64,000 bases of DNA from Gallibacterium faecale. GTDB taxonomy: Bacteria; Pseudomonadota; Gammaproteobacteria; Enterobacterales; Pasteurellaceae. How positions within the stretch are numbered: position 1 is the first letter of the stretch; each line of letters starts with the position of its first letter. Where the stretch lies: NCBI RefSeq assembly GCF_027920745.1, contig NZ_JAQIBB010000001.1, forward strand, positions 62,001 to 126,000, in the 5' to 3' direction. Positions 36,238 through 44,741 of this stretch are shown one piece after another. The position numbers and the translations under genes were made by a program. The notes beneath the pieces were generated by a model. That model was given only the letters and a program-made list of their open reading frames with translations, was not told where the DNA came from and ran no database searches.

Positions 36238-36936
36238 ATGTTGGTCGCTATTCCGGCATTAAGTGATAATTATATTTGGTGTTATAGCCGAGATAACTTA
36301 CACGCGCTATTGATCGATCCCGCAGAAGCAGAGGCAGCCGAAAAATTTTTAGCCAAAAGTCAGTTAAAATTAGAAGCGATTTTAGTTACCCACAATCATG
36401 CTGATCATACTGGCGGTGTAGCACAATTACGTGAAAAATACCCGCACGTTCCTGTCTATGCGCCCGCAGAAGTAGGCACCCCATTGGCAACTCATATTGT
36501 CGATTCAGGTATTCATCACACGCCATATTATACTCTGCACGTTTTTACTACTGGCGGGCATACCGCAAGACATATCAGCTTTGTGGTCGATAATCATCTA
36601 TTTTGTGGAGATACACTGTTTTCACTAGGTTGCGGACGAGTATTTACCCGTGATTATGCGCAAATGTTTGCTTCGCTAGAAAAAATCAAACAACTTCCAG
36701 ACGATACGGTTGTTTGCCCGGCACATGAATATACATTGAGTAATCTACGTTTTGCACAAAGTGTTACTACTTCGCCAGCTTTAGCGGAATATGCTAAAAA
36801 AGTGGAAAAATTACGTCAGCAACAGCAGCCTACTGTACCAACAACTTTAGGCTTAGAAAAACAATTAAATCCTTTTTTACAATGTTCCGATGTGACAAGT
36901 TTCATTGCATTACGGGAAGCGAAAGATAATTTTTGA
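36238..36936 (+). CDS. gloB: Hydroxyacylglutathione hydrolase (glyoxalase II)
   Basis: Hydrolyses S-D-lactoylglutathione to D-lactate and glutathione in methylglyoxal detoxification. A 232-residue metallo-beta-lactamase fold protein: VTHNHADHTGGVAQL (THxHxDH metal motif, about residues 50-65), HTARHISFVVDNHLFCGDTLF with the third and bridging ligands, and VVCPAHEYTLSNLRFA with the last His plus the substrate-binding Tyr. Slightly shorter than E. coli GloB (251). AGGAGG lies within the recD end, and the gap to recD is one base, so it is carried on the recBD transcript. A functional link to RecBCD is not evident. Confidence 0.95.
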   Translation: MLVAIPALSDNYIWCYSRDNLHALLIDPAEAEAAEKFLAKSQLKLEAILVTHNHADHTGGVAQLREKYPHVPVYAPAEVGTPLATHIVDSGIHHTPYYTLHVFTTGGHTARHISFVVDNHLFCGDTLFSLGCGRVFTRDYAQMFASLEKIKQLPDDTVVCPAHEYTLSNLRFAQSVTTSPALAEYAKKVEKLRQQQQPTVPTTLGLEKQLNPFLQCSDVTSFIALREAKDNF

Positions 36937-36967
36937 AAATAAATAAGATATGATATCCCATAGATTT

Positions 36968-37140
36968 TTAAAACAGTCTAGATAAATATCGAACCATTTG
37001 GAGTAGTTTACTCTTTTTGTTAAGAGCAACACGAAGATTGGTATTATTAGTAATTATTTTGCCTATTTTTCGTAAAAATAGGCTGTATATGCTACCGCAC
37101 TTAATATAGCCATGTCTTTTTGCTTTTGTTGTTCACCCAT
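36968..37140 (-). pseudogene. Small ORF with frameshift, possible degraded gene
   Basis: ATG 37140 has a strong AAAGGAG nine bases upstream. The frame reads MGEQQKQKDMAILSAVAYTA then YFYEK and stops after 25 codons. Adding one T to the T5 run at about codon 22 would continue the frame for about 36 more codons (FLRKIGKIITNNTNLRVAL, then a stop at 36968), giving about 57 residues. The only perfect Hin-type uptake 9-mer (AAGTGCGGT) I found in the window lies inside it. It follows the broken ORF at 37167-37792 by 26 bases. The alternative is a genuine 25-residue peptide. No family is recognised. Confidence 0.4.
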
Positions 37141-37166
37141 TAACTATTCTCCTTTAATCATATTAT

Positions 37167-37792
37167 TTAAAAAGAGTATTGATACAATATATTAAATAAT
37201 TTATCCAAATTATCTGGTCCATCACAAAAAATTAACTCAGAACCAGGTCCCATTAAAGTCCAATATTGCCCTGATACACTATTAATACTTAGTATTGTTT
37301 TTTGTAGAAAAACATCATAAACCAAGTAAGAGTAGTTATTAAATATATTTAAATAACTTGTTTTTCTTGAATAAAGAATAACGCCTGAATATATATATCC
37401 CTCGATAAACTTAAACTTTTTTCCATTAATATTTATAACAGATGGAACTAATTTTTTTCTGATGGAGTTAAAGAATTATAAATAGAGTTTGAAAGTTTTC
37501 TGTATTCAGCATAATCTTTAATTGGTCTTAGCTTCTTGATACCTCGCTGTTTTTGCCATTCTTCTACTGGCATAAATACCTTAACTGTATCATCAGCGAT
37601 TGCACAACGGATTGGTGTCGTGATTTCGGCAATAATCCTATCATAATTGATAAGCAGTAATAATATTATAAACACAACACAGCAAATATGATTAGCAATA
37701 CAACAATGTTCTTCAGACTTAGAGCGAGAAGCAAAAACATTATAAATATCTTTATATTTTTTACTTACTTTCTTTATTAGCCAACGACACAT
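37167..37792 (-). pseudogene. Hypothetical single-pass membrane protein interrupted at an A7 tract
   Basis: The 5' frame (37448-37792, 114 codons) has a positively charged start, a hydrophobic segment at about residues 33-48 (CVVFIILLLLINY) and a C-terminal part ending SLTPSEKN. It stops at a TAG directly after seven A's (minus strand; T7 at 37452-37458). With one extra A, or a -1 ribosomal slip at A AAA AAT, the frame reads on as SEKKLVPSVININGKKFKF and stays open to TAA at 37167, for a total of about 208 residues ending LFNILYQYSF. About 90 open codons past the break are unlikely by chance at this AT content. It could be a pseudogene, a phase-variable gene, a programmed frameshift or a sequencing error. 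The start at 37792 has AAGGTAAGAA upstream. Confidence 0.6.
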
Positions 37793-37939
37793 TTCTTACC
37801 TTATACAGGGGATACATACTTAATTGATAACTATACTTAATGACAACAATAAAAATCAATATGAACTTGAATAGATTAGAGAGAGGTATTTTTAAATAAT
37901 TACGGGCGTATTAATAAAAAATATCGACACTATAAAAAT

Positions 37940-37967
37940 AAACCTACGATGAGAAAATCGTAGGTTT
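37940..37967 (-). terminator. Terminator of prmB
   Basis: AAACCTACGAT/ATCGTAGGTTT perfect 11-base stem with a 6-base loop; on the minus strand it is followed by ATTTTTAT. It lies 36 bases beyond the prmB stop. The plus-strand gap around it (37793-38003) shows no other feature. Confidence 0.85.
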
Positions 37968-38003
37968 AGCAATAATTAAAAAAGTTACAATCATTTGATT
38001 TAT

Positions 38004-38966
38004 TTAAAGATACTGTGCAAACTGGCTTTGTATATTAACTAACTGCTGTTTAGTCAGCATAAATACGCCATCGCCACCACGTTTAAATTTCAACCATTCA
38101 AATGGCACAGTCGGGAATTGTTCGATTAAATGCACCATACTATTGCCTACTTCACAAATTAATACGCCGTTATCATTTAAGTAATCAGCAGCATGCGCAA
38201 TAATCCGTTTAACTAAAATTAAACCATCTTCTCCAGCTTCTAACCCTAAAATTGGTTCGTGCGAAAATTCGACTGGCATATCGGCAATATCTTCCGCATC
38301 AACATACGGTGGATTGCTAACAATCAGGTCATAGCCATCATTCGGTAAATTATTAAAGAGATCGGATTGTAATGGGAAAACTTGGTGCTCTAAATGGTGG
38401 TGAGCAATATTGATTTCAGCGACATTCAGCGCATCTAGCGAAATATCTACGGCATCAATTTCGGCATTTGGGAATTTATCTGCACAAGCAATCGCAATAC
38501 AGCCACTACCAGTACACATATCTAAAATGCGTTTTGGTTCACTGCGTAATACTCCAGTAAAGCCATCTTCAATTAATTCGCCAATTGGTGAGCGCGGCAC
38601 TAACACGCGTTCATCGACATAAAATTGTAATCCACAAAACCAAGCAGAATGGGTTAAATACGCCACTGGTTTGCGAGTTTCGATACGTTCAACGACTAAA
38701 GAGAGTAGCTTTTGTTTTTCAATTTCAGTTAAGCGAGATTGATATAATTCGCTCGGAAGATCGAGTGGTAAATGTAGGGTGGACAAAACAAGTTGTAAGG
38801 TTTCATCCCAAGCATTATCAAAGCCATGCCCATAAAAAATATCCGAAGCATTAAAATAACTATATGTCCAACGTAAAAAATCTTGAATAGTTTGTAGATT
38901 TGATAGCGGTGAGTTGAGTTGGATTTCTTCAATAATTTCTTGATTAAAAAGTACTTGTTCAGTCAT
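38004..38966 (-). CDS. prmB: Ribosomal protein uL3 N5-glutamine methyltransferase PrmB
   Basis: Methylates a Gln of ribosomal protein L3 using S-adenosylmethionine. About 320 residues, with a helical N-terminal domain (FLRWTYSYFNASDIFYGHGFDNAWDE) and a Rossmann methyltransferase domain: RILDMCTGSGCIAIACADKF binds SAM, and DLIVSNPPYVDAEDI contains NPPY, the Gln-methyltransferase motif. VDERVLVPRSPIGELIE distinguishes PrmB from PrmC. ATG 38966 is preferred to a GTG three codons upstream. It is divergent from smrB, as in E. coli, with a 107-base shared promoter region. Confidence 0.95.
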   Translation of the reverse strand: MTEQVLFNQEIIEEIQLNSPLSNLQTIQDFLRWTYSYFNASDIFYGHGFDNAWDETLQLVLSTLHLPLDLPSELYQSRLTEIEKQKLLSLVVERIETRKPVAYLTHSAWFCGLQFYVDERVLVPRSPIGELIEDGFTGVLRSEPKRILDMCTGSGCIAIACADKFPNAEIDAVDISLDALNVAEINIAHHHLEHQVFPLQSDLFNNLPNDGYDLIVSNPPYVDAEDIADMPVEFSHEPILGLEAGEDGLILVKRIIAHAADYLNDNGVLICEVGNSMVHLIEQFPTVPFEWLKFKRGGDGVFMLTKQQLVNIQSQFAQYL

Positions 38967-39073
38967 AAAATTCACTGTGATTAATAGGAGAAAAGAATCG
39001 TATTTATACCATATTTTCCGAAACAGGTGGTAGTGTGATAGAATAGCGCGCGGTTAAATTTGGTGAGGAAACT

Positions 39074-39601
39074 ATGGATTCACAAGATCAATCTTTATTT
39101 CAAGAATTCGTTAAAGATATTAAGCCATTAAAACAAGACACTGTCACATTTTCTATTAAACATAAACGTAACCTACAATTACAGCGACAACAAAAAAAAG
39201 AAATCCGTGAAAAAGAGGATACGTTATTCTATTTTTCTGATGAATATGAACCTTTATTAGATGAAACAGGTAGTCGCTATCTGCGAGCAGGTGAAGATCA
39301 TTATCAATTAAAGCGATTACGCCGTGGTGATTTTGTCCCTGATCTATTTTTAGATTTACATGGGCTAACCAGAGAAGAAGCAAAACAGGAGTTAGCTGCG
39401 TTGTTGTTAGCTTGTGAAAAAGAGCATCTGGCTTGTGCTTGTGTGATGACGGGATATGGGAGTTTCACTTTAAAAAATCAGATCCCACGCTGGTTAGTAC
39501 AACATCCGAAAGTCATTGCCTTTCACCAAGCGCCCAAAGAGTGGGGCGGTGATGCTGCCTTATTAGTATTGATCGATGTTGGTGAAGAAGTATTATTCTA
39601 A
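39074..39601 (+). CDS. smrB: SmrB-type Smr-domain endonuclease (ribosome rescue)
   Basis: E. coli SmrB cleaves mRNA at collided ribosomes. The 175-residue product aligns through its whole length with E. coli SmrB: HYQLKRLRRGDFVPDLFLDL then HGLTREEAKQELAALL carries the DxH motif (LDLHGL), and the C terminus has HQAPKEWGGDAALLVLIDV. The second conserved segment, CVMHGHGKHILK in E. coli, reads CVMTGYGSFTLK here, so both His of HGHG are replaced. The effect on cleavage is unknown; the DLH motif is intact. ATG 39074 has TGAGGAAACT upstream. The DUF1007 gene follows after one base. Confidence 0.9.
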   Translation: MDSQDQSLFQEFVKDIKPLKQDTVTFSIKHKRNLQLQRQQKKEIREKEDTLFYFSDEYEPLLDETGSRYLRAGEDHYQLKRLRRGDFVPDLFLDLHGLTREEAKQELAALLLACEKEHLACACVMTGYGSFTLKNQIPRWLVQHPKVIAFHQAPKEWGGDAALLVLIDVGEEVLF

Positions 39602-39602
39602 T

Positions 39603-40226
39603 ATGCGTTATTGGCTTTGTTGTTTGCTGTTTTTGCTATTAAATTCGGTTGCCGTTGCACACCCGCACGCTTTTATTGATATGCAAAACCAATTCTTAAT
39701 TGAACAAAATCGGTTGGTGGGTATTCGTATGCAGTGGTTAATGGATGAAATTTCCTCATCTGAGGTAATTTATGAAATTGAAAGCAGTACAAATAAGGAA
39801 AAAACGGTCAAGCAATTAACTGCAGAAATTATGCAAAATATTGTTAATCAACATTATTTTGCTTATTTTTATGATCAAAATCGACAACCAATCCCTTATA
39901 CCAAGCAACCACAAAATAGTGAGCTACACGTGGTAAACAAACATCAATTACAGATTAAATTCGATGTGATGCTAAGCAAACCACGCGACCTAACTCAACA
40001 ACAAGCTACGCTGTTGATTTATGATCCTACTTATTACATTGCGATGTTATACCCGAATAAAAACAGTATGACCTTTAATCAAGCGACACAATGTCAATTA
40101 CAGATTGTTGAGCCTGAACCAAATAAGGCAATGCAAAATTACGCAGCCAGTTTAGATAAAAACGCTGAAGAGGATACTTCACTCGGTGTTCTTTTCGCAC
40201 AAAAGGTAACCTTATCATGCCCTTAA
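39603..40226 (+). CDS. DUF1007 family secreted protein, partner of the Ni/Co transporter
   Basis: 207 residues from ATG 39603, one base after the smrB stop. A signal peptide (MRYWLCCLLFLLLNSVAVA) leads to a mature start HPHAFIDMQNQFLIEQN; the HPHxFID motif is the DUF1007 hallmark. The His-rich mature N terminus and export suggest metal binding in the periplasm. It overlaps the downstream NiCoT-like gene by 10 bases. DUF1007 genes regularly precede such transporters in Pasteurellaceae, which points to one metal-handling unit. The metal and direction are not settled by sequence. Confidence 0.82.
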   Translation: MRYWLCCLLFLLLNSVAVAHPHAFIDMQNQFLIEQNRLVGIRMQWLMDEISSSEVIYEIESSTNKEKTVKQLTAEIMQNIVNQHYFAYFYDQNRQPIPYTKQPQNSELHVVNKHQLQIKFDVMLSKPRDLTQQQATLLIYDPTYYIAMLYPNKNSMTFNQATQCQLQIVEPEPNKAMQNYAASLDKNAEEDTSLGVLFAQKVTLSCP

Positions 40227-41221
40227 TTCGCCGTTTTACATTACTGTTATTTGTCTGTTTTGGTGTTATTTTTATTGGGTTAATCTTATTTTATCCGTCT
40301 GTATTTCATGCTATTTTCAATTTACAACGTTGGTTTCATCACGCGATCAGCGACACATTACAACATCTTAATCAATCTTCATCTCATACACCGTTATTCT
40401 TAATTTTATTATGTTTTGGCTATGGTGTTTTTCATGCCGTTGGACCAGGACATGGAAAATTTATTTTGACGAGTTATCTCACGACAAACGCTACTTATGT
40501 TAAGCAGAGTATGGGATTAGCGATGTTATCTTCTTTGGTTCAAGGCTTAGTTGCGATTATTCTCACTACCGTAGTTATTGCGATTTTTAATTTACCGACC
40601 TATTTTTATAAACTCTCGCAACAGTGGTTAGAAAGATTTAGCTTTATTTTAATGATTGGGTTAGGTGTTTGGTGGTTGTGGCGAGCGTATCGCCAATATC
40701 GTCATCAAGCTGTTTCTCATCAACATCAAATAAAAATTAAAAAATGTTATCCTACAAAGGCGCCACAGCTTGTAGTACAGCCACTGCAATCGAATTTATT
40801 TTCTCTCTCAGGAAGCTGTGATTGTGGACATCAACATCTACCATCAACACACCAATTAGCACAAGCCAAAGATTGGCAATCTCAACTAATGATTATTTTA
40901 AGTATTGGTGCAAGGCCTTGCTCTGGGGCGATTTTAGTGTTGTTTTTATCTTACCTATTAAAACTATACCCTTATGGTATTCTTGCTGTGATCGCGATGT
41001 CTATTGGTACAGGCTTAACATTAAGCGGATTCGCATTATTGGTGTTATTCGCTCGTCAGAAAGCGGTGCAATTAAGTGCTTGGTATTTGCAACCTCGCTA
41101 TAATCAACAACTTGCTTATTGGGTTAAAGCTATATTAAGTGTGTTATTAATCTATATGGGCGTTGCGTTGCTTTATGGTTCAACATTACCAGTGAGCGGT
41201 GGTAGGGCATTGTTTGGTTAA
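40217..41221 (+). CDS. Nickel/cobalt transporter (NicO/RcnA-like family)
   Basis: 334-residue membrane protein with about six helices. The signature FGYGVFHAVGPGHGKFILTSYL (HxxGPGHGK, about residues 71-92) is the NicO/RcnA motif. A central cytosolic or periplasmic loop is rich in His and Cys (HQAVSHQHQIKIKKC; SLSGSCDCGHQHLPSTH), as in RcnA. The second half contains IILSIGARPCSGAILVLFLSYLL with a conserved Arg-Pro-Cys-Ser. Export and import have both been described in this superfamily, so direction is open. It is translated from a start overlapping the DUF1007 gene. No metal regulator (RcnR/NikR) is adjacent. Confidence 0.88.
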   Translation: MPLIRRFTLLLFVCFGVIFIGLILFYPSVFHAIFNLQRWFHHAISDTLQHLNQSSSHTPLFLILLCFGYGVFHAVGPGHGKFILTSYLTTNATYVKQSMGLAMLSSLVQGLVAIILTTVVIAIFNLPTYFYKLSQQWLERFSFILMIGLGVWWLWRAYRQYRHQAVSHQHQIKIKKCYPTKAPQLVVQPLQSNLFSLSGSCDCGHQHLPSTHQLAQAKDWQSQLMIILSIGARPCSGAILVLFLSYLLKLYPYGILAVIAMSIGTGLTLSGFALLVLFARQKAVQLSAWYLQPRYNQQLAYWVKAILSVLLIYMGVALLYGSTLPVSGGRALFG

Positions 41222-41373
41222 TTTTAACATTATTAATAATTTTTTAAATAATTTCTATACAATTAATTAAATTTTTTGATATTTTATAATACGCAGCCAA
41301 TTTAATTAGATATGGTTGTTTTTATATTAAATATCAGCACAACAAATTAAACTTAATTAGTAAGGAAATTATT

Positions 41374-42213
41374 ATGAAAAGCTTCAAATTTTTATTCGCT
41401 ATATTTTTAGTCGGATGTCCTCTATTTTCTGCTGCTGACCAAGGCAAAGTAACAGGAACAGCATTTCTGCATACTCAAGTATCGATAGATAAAGGGATTG
41501 ATAATGCTGAAATTGCTCTACCTGCGAGTATTACTAATGGAAAAGTATTTCAGGGCAAATTAAAAGATGCACCTGCAACACAGGGAAAAGCCCCAGTAGT
41601 CGTTTTTTTACATGGTTCATCAGGGCTAAATCCTAAATTAGGCTATGATATTTGGCAAAAATGGTTAGCAGAGAATGGTATTGCAAGTTTTATGTTTGAC
41701 AGTATGCAATTAGAAAATAGAGTAAGTTATACATCACCAATTGATAAGAATATCTATGAAAAAATCCATCAATTACGTAGTAGTGAAATTAAAATTTCTC
41801 TAGATGCATTAGCAAAACAGCCTTGGGCGGATATTTCTCACTTATTTTTAGCTGGTACTAGCGAAGGAGCTGTGCCAGTTGCACGTTATGATGGAGATGC
41901 TTTTATTGGAAAATTAATTTATTCTTGGTCTTGTGAAGATAACTATTTCGTTAAATCTCATCAAACAAGTTTAAAAGCTGTTCCGACTATCAATATTATG
42001 AGTTCAAAAGATAAGTATTTTTCTACAGCTAATAGTTATATTGGTAATGAAGCTGCAATAGGAAATTGTTCTCAAACTTTTGCTAAAGCGGAAAAACCAG
42101 AAAACTTCCAAGTCATTTTAATTCCTAATGCGCCACATACATTAATTAATCTTCCTGCAGCTCGTTCAGCTACATTAGGCTTTATTGATGGTGTGTTGAA
42201 AAGTGCTAAATAA
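41374..42213 (+). CDS. Secreted alpha/beta hydrolase (dienelactone hydrolase-like)
   Basis: 279 residues. A signal peptide (MKSFKFLFAIFLVGCPLFSA) is probably cut before ADQGKV; a Cys at position 15 is not in a good lipobox. The hydrolase core shows VVVFLHGSSGLNP (oxyanion-hole HG), nucleophile elbow LAGTSEGAVP (GxSxG with Ser about residue 164), an Asp in SSKDKYF and a His in NAPHTLINLPAARS, so a complete Ser-Asp-His triad. Two Cys (SWSCEDN and GNCSQTF) may form a disulphide in the periplasm. Substrate is unknown. AAGGAAATTATT precedes ATG 41374, and a 152-base AT-rich region separates it from the transporter, so it is probably a separate unit. Confidence 0.82.
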   Translation: MKSFKFLFAIFLVGCPLFSAADQGKVTGTAFLHTQVSIDKGIDNAEIALPASITNGKVFQGKLKDAPATQGKAPVVVFLHGSSGLNPKLGYDIWQKWLAENGIASFMFDSMQLENRVSYTSPIDKNIYEKIHQLRSSEIKISLDALAKQPWADISHLFLAGTSEGAVPVARYDGDAFIGKLIYSWSCEDNYFVKSHQTSLKAVPTINIMSSKDKYFSTANSYIGNEAAIGNCSQTFAKAEKPENFQVILIPNAPHTLINLPAARSATLGFIDGVLKSAK

Positions 42214-42230
42214 AATGAAGAAGTAAGGAA

Positions 42231-42307
42231 TGGTGCGACCGGGTGGACTCGAACCACTGACCCCCACCATGTCAAGGTGGTGCTCTAACCAACTGAGCTA
42301 CGGTCGC
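42231..42307 (-). tRNA. tRNA-Val (anticodon GAC)
   Basis: On the minus strand the cloverleaf runs from GCGACCG at 42307 to an encoded CCA ending at 42231, 77 nt. Acceptor stem GCGACCG/CGGTCGC pairs fully; the D arm contains AGCTCAGTTGGTTAGAGC; the anticodon stem CCACC/GGTGG encloses TTGACAT, giving anticodon GAC; the T arm has GGTTCGAGTCC. The body is almost identical to E. coli tRNA-Val(GAC). It lies 17 bases after the hydrolase stop, on the opposite strand. Confidence 0.97.
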
Positions 42308-42431
42308 ATTGTGAAAAACCCCGCCATTATAATGTGCTAATCAAGAATTGCAAAACTTTTTTAAAGTAACTGGTTTTAACCGACTAAAAAGAACACAAAT
42401 TGTTGGTGAAAAATACAAAATATTTCTAATT

Positions 42432-42460
42432 AAAGGTAAGTAGCCTCGCTACCTACCTTT
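42432..42460. terminator. Hairpin downstream of the GST gene
   Basis: AAAGGTAAGTAGC and GCTACCTACCTTT pair over 13 bases with one G-T wobble around a CTC loop. It lies 30 bases beyond the GST stop (minus strand). The T-tail is modest in both directions. Confidence 0.55.
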
Positions 42461-42489
42461 ACTTTATATTCTATGGCATTTCACTCATT

Positions 42490-43095
42490 TTATTTCAACC
42501 AAGCCTGAAAACTCGGCAAATTAAGTAAACGTTGTTGATAACAACGAGATATTTCAGAGAGATAATTTTCTAAACCATAAGTCGCAATACGACTTGCTAC
42601 TGGCAAGAAAAAAGCATCTACTGCGGTAAAAGTTTTACCCGCTAAATAAGGACCTTTAAATTGAGTTAAACCTTCTTGCCAAAGTTGATCGATCCGTTTT
42701 AAATCAGCGACCACGTCTTCTGAGACTTCAGTCAAAGGGGAGGTAACTAATGGATTAAAACCACAAACTTGACGTAGTTTCATAAAACCAGAATGCATTT
42801 CAGCACAAGCACTTCTTGACCAAGCTCGAGCCGTTTTATCTGCGGCCCAGACTTGAGGATAATCTTCCGCAATATATTCAACGATTGCCAAACTATCCCA
42901 AATAATTTGATTATTAGCGTGTAATACGGGGATTTTTGCAGTAGGTGAGAATTTCACGAATGTTTGTCGCTGTTTTTGTCGATCTTCAAGAAAATTGACT
43001 TGAATCTCTTCAAATGGAATCGCTAATTCTTTGAGCAAAATCCATGGACGCAATGACCAAGAAGAGAGTGGTTTACTGATATAAAGTGAATACAT
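42490..43095 (-). CDS. Glutathione S-transferase family protein
   Basis: 201-residue GST-fold protein. The thioredoxin-like N-terminal domain reads MYSLYISKPLSSWSLRPWIL then LLKELAIPFEEI; the Ser/Trp-Ser-Leu-Arg stretch sits where zeta-like and theta-like GSTs have the catalytic Ser. SPTAKIPVLHANNQIIWDSLAIVEYIAEDYP holds the cis-Pro (KIPVL) and the glutathione gamma-glutamyl site (W-D-S). The all-helical C-terminal domain contains GPYLAGKTFTAVDAFFLPVA, the N-capping box. Substrate unknown. It has a strong AAAGGAGGAAC ribosome site and stands alone, downstream of the asnS terminator. Confidence 0.88.
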   Translation of the reverse strand: MYSLYISKPLSSWSLRPWILLKELAIPFEEIQVNFLEDRQKQRQTFVKFSPTAKIPVLHANNQIIWDSLAIVEYIAEDYPQVWAADKTARAWSRSACAEMHSGFMKLRQVCGFNPLVTSPLTEVSEDVVADLKRIDQLWQEGLTQFKGPYLAGKTFTAVDAFFLPVASRIATYGLENYLSEISRCYQQRLLNLPSFQAWLK

Positions 43096-43143
43096 ATGTT
43101 CCTCCTTTATGAATATAGAATCAGTTACATTGCGATAAAAAAT

Positions 43144-43171
43144 AAGCCAAATGATTTATCTCATTTGGCTT
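43144..43171 (-). terminator. Terminator of asnS
   Basis: AAGCCAAATGA/TCATTTGGCTT perfect 11-base stem with a 6-base loop; on the minus strand it runs into TTATTTTTT. It lies between the asnS stop and the GST start. Confidence 0.9.
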
Positions 43172-43200
43172 ACTCTCAGTAATTATTCTGTTAATTGAAA

Positions 43201-44604
43201 TTAGAATGATGCGTTTCTTGGTGAACGAGGGAATGGAATAACATCGCGGATATTTTGTACACCAGTCACATAAACAATTAAGCGTTCAAAACCAAGACCG
43301 AAGCCTGAGTGAGGTACAGTACCATAACGGCGTAAATCACGATACCACCAATAGTCTTCTTTTTTCAAGCCCATTTCATCCATACGTTTATCAAGTACAT
43401 CTAAACGTTCTTCACGTTGTGAACCACCGATAATTTCACCGATTCCCGGCGCTAACACATCCATTGCGGCAACAGTCTTTCCATCATCATTTAAACGCAT
43501 ATAGAAAGCTTTGATGTCTTTAGGATAGTTTTTCACAACCACTGGTGATTTAAAATGTTCTTCTGCTAAATAACGTTCATGCTCAGATGAAAGATCGATA
43601 CCCCATTCAACTGGGAATTCGAAATCTTTACCACATTGTTTCAGAATTTCAATCGCATCAGTGTAATCTACTTGAGCAAAGTCAGAATTGATGAAATTTT
43701 GTAAACGGGTAATTACGCTGCTATCAATATGTTTTGCAAAGAATTCCATATCATCCATACGTTCATCTAAAACTGCTTTAAACACATATTTCAACATATC
43801 TTCTGCTAATTTAGCGTTATCCGCTAATGTCGCAAAAGCAACTTCTGGTTCAACCATCCAGAATTCCGCTAAGTGGCGAGTTGTATTAGAGTTTTCAGCA
43901 CGGAATGTTGGACCAAAAGTATAAATTTTACTTAATGCACAAGCGTAGGTTTCGCCATTTAATTGACCTGATACAGTTAAGAACGACTCTTTACCGAAGA
44001 AATCTTGACTAAAATCGATATCGCCTTGTTCAGTTTTCGGCAAATTGGTGAGATCTAATGTAGAAACACGGAACATTTCACCAGCACCTTCTGTATCAGA
44101 AGCGGTAATTAATGGGGTAGCGACCCAATAGAAACCTTGTTCATTAAAGAAACGATGAATCGCTTGGGCAAGACAGTGACGTACCCGTGCTACTGCACCG
44201 ATCAGGTTAGTACGTGGACGTAAATGTGCAACTTCACGTAAATACTCAATAGAGTGGCGTTTTGCTGCCATTGGATAGGTATCTGGATCTTCTACCCAGC
44301 CACAAACCTCAATATTTTCTGCTAATAATTCAACGGCTTGGCCAGATGCTGGTGATTCTACAACTTTACCTGTCACAATAACTGAACAACCAGCAGTTAA
44401 ACGTAAAATTTCTGACTGATAATTTTCAATAGTTTGTTCAATAACAACTTGGATAGGGGAGAAGCATGAACCATCATAAACAGATAAAAATGAAACGCCT
44501 GCTTTTGAGTCACGTCTAGTACGTACCCAACCGCGTACTGTTGTGGACGAACCAATCGCCACATCGCCTTTTAAAATTTCGGCGACTGATTTAGCTTGTG
44601 TCAT
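43201..44604 (-). CDS. asnS: Asparaginyl-tRNA synthetase
   Basis: Class IIb synthetase that charges tRNA-Asn. From ATG 44604 (GAGG eight bases upstream) the product is 467 residues, the standard length; an earlier in-frame start at 44646 adds 14 unlikely residues. The N-terminal OB fold binds the anticodon (SSTTVRGWVRTRRDSKAGVSF). Class II motif 2 is TFGPTFRAENSNTTRHLAEF, with FWMVEPE after it, and motif 3 is GLGFERLIVYVTGVQNIRDV followed by the terminal FPRSPRNASF. The AsnRS-type HLAEFWMVEPE distinguishes it from AspRS. It is divergent from the mlc-like gene, with a 259-base shared region. Confidence 0.97.
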   Translation of the reverse strand: MTQAKSVAEILKGDVAIGSSTTVRGWVRTRRDSKAGVSFLSVYDGSCFSPIQVVIEQTIENYQSEILRLTAGCSVIVTGKVVESPASGQAVELLAENIEVCGWVEDPDTYPMAAKRHSIEYLREVAHLRPRTNLIGAVARVRHCLAQAIHRFFNEQGFYWVATPLITASDTEGAGEMFRVSTLDLTNLPKTEQGDIDFSQDFFGKESFLTVSGQLNGETYACALSKIYTFGPTFRAENSNTTRHLAEFWMVEPEVAFATLADNAKLAEDMLKYVFKAVLDERMDDMEFFAKHIDSSVITRLQNFINSDFAQVDYTDAIEILKQCGKDFEFPVEWGIDLSSEHERYLAEEHFKSPVVVKNYPKDIKAFYMRLNDDGKTVAAMDVLAPGIGEIIGGSQREERLDVLDKRMDEMGLKKEDYWWYRDLRRYGTVPHSGFGLGFERLIVYVTGVQNIRDVIPFPRSPRNASF

Positions 44605-44741
44605 AGTAACCTCAATGAATTTCTTGTTTTTAAATAAGCACGTCATTCTACAATACTTTGCTAACTGGATAAATGCAGAAATATAAAACTAGTAGAATTT
44701 ATCAACAAATTTTTAAAATTAAAAAAAATTTAAAAATAAAG

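Noticed and set aside
42072..42275. Minus-strand ORF of 67 codons overlapping tRNA-Val
   Set aside because: It runs through the tRNA gene and the 3' end of the hydrolase in antisense, and has no ribosome site or family match.
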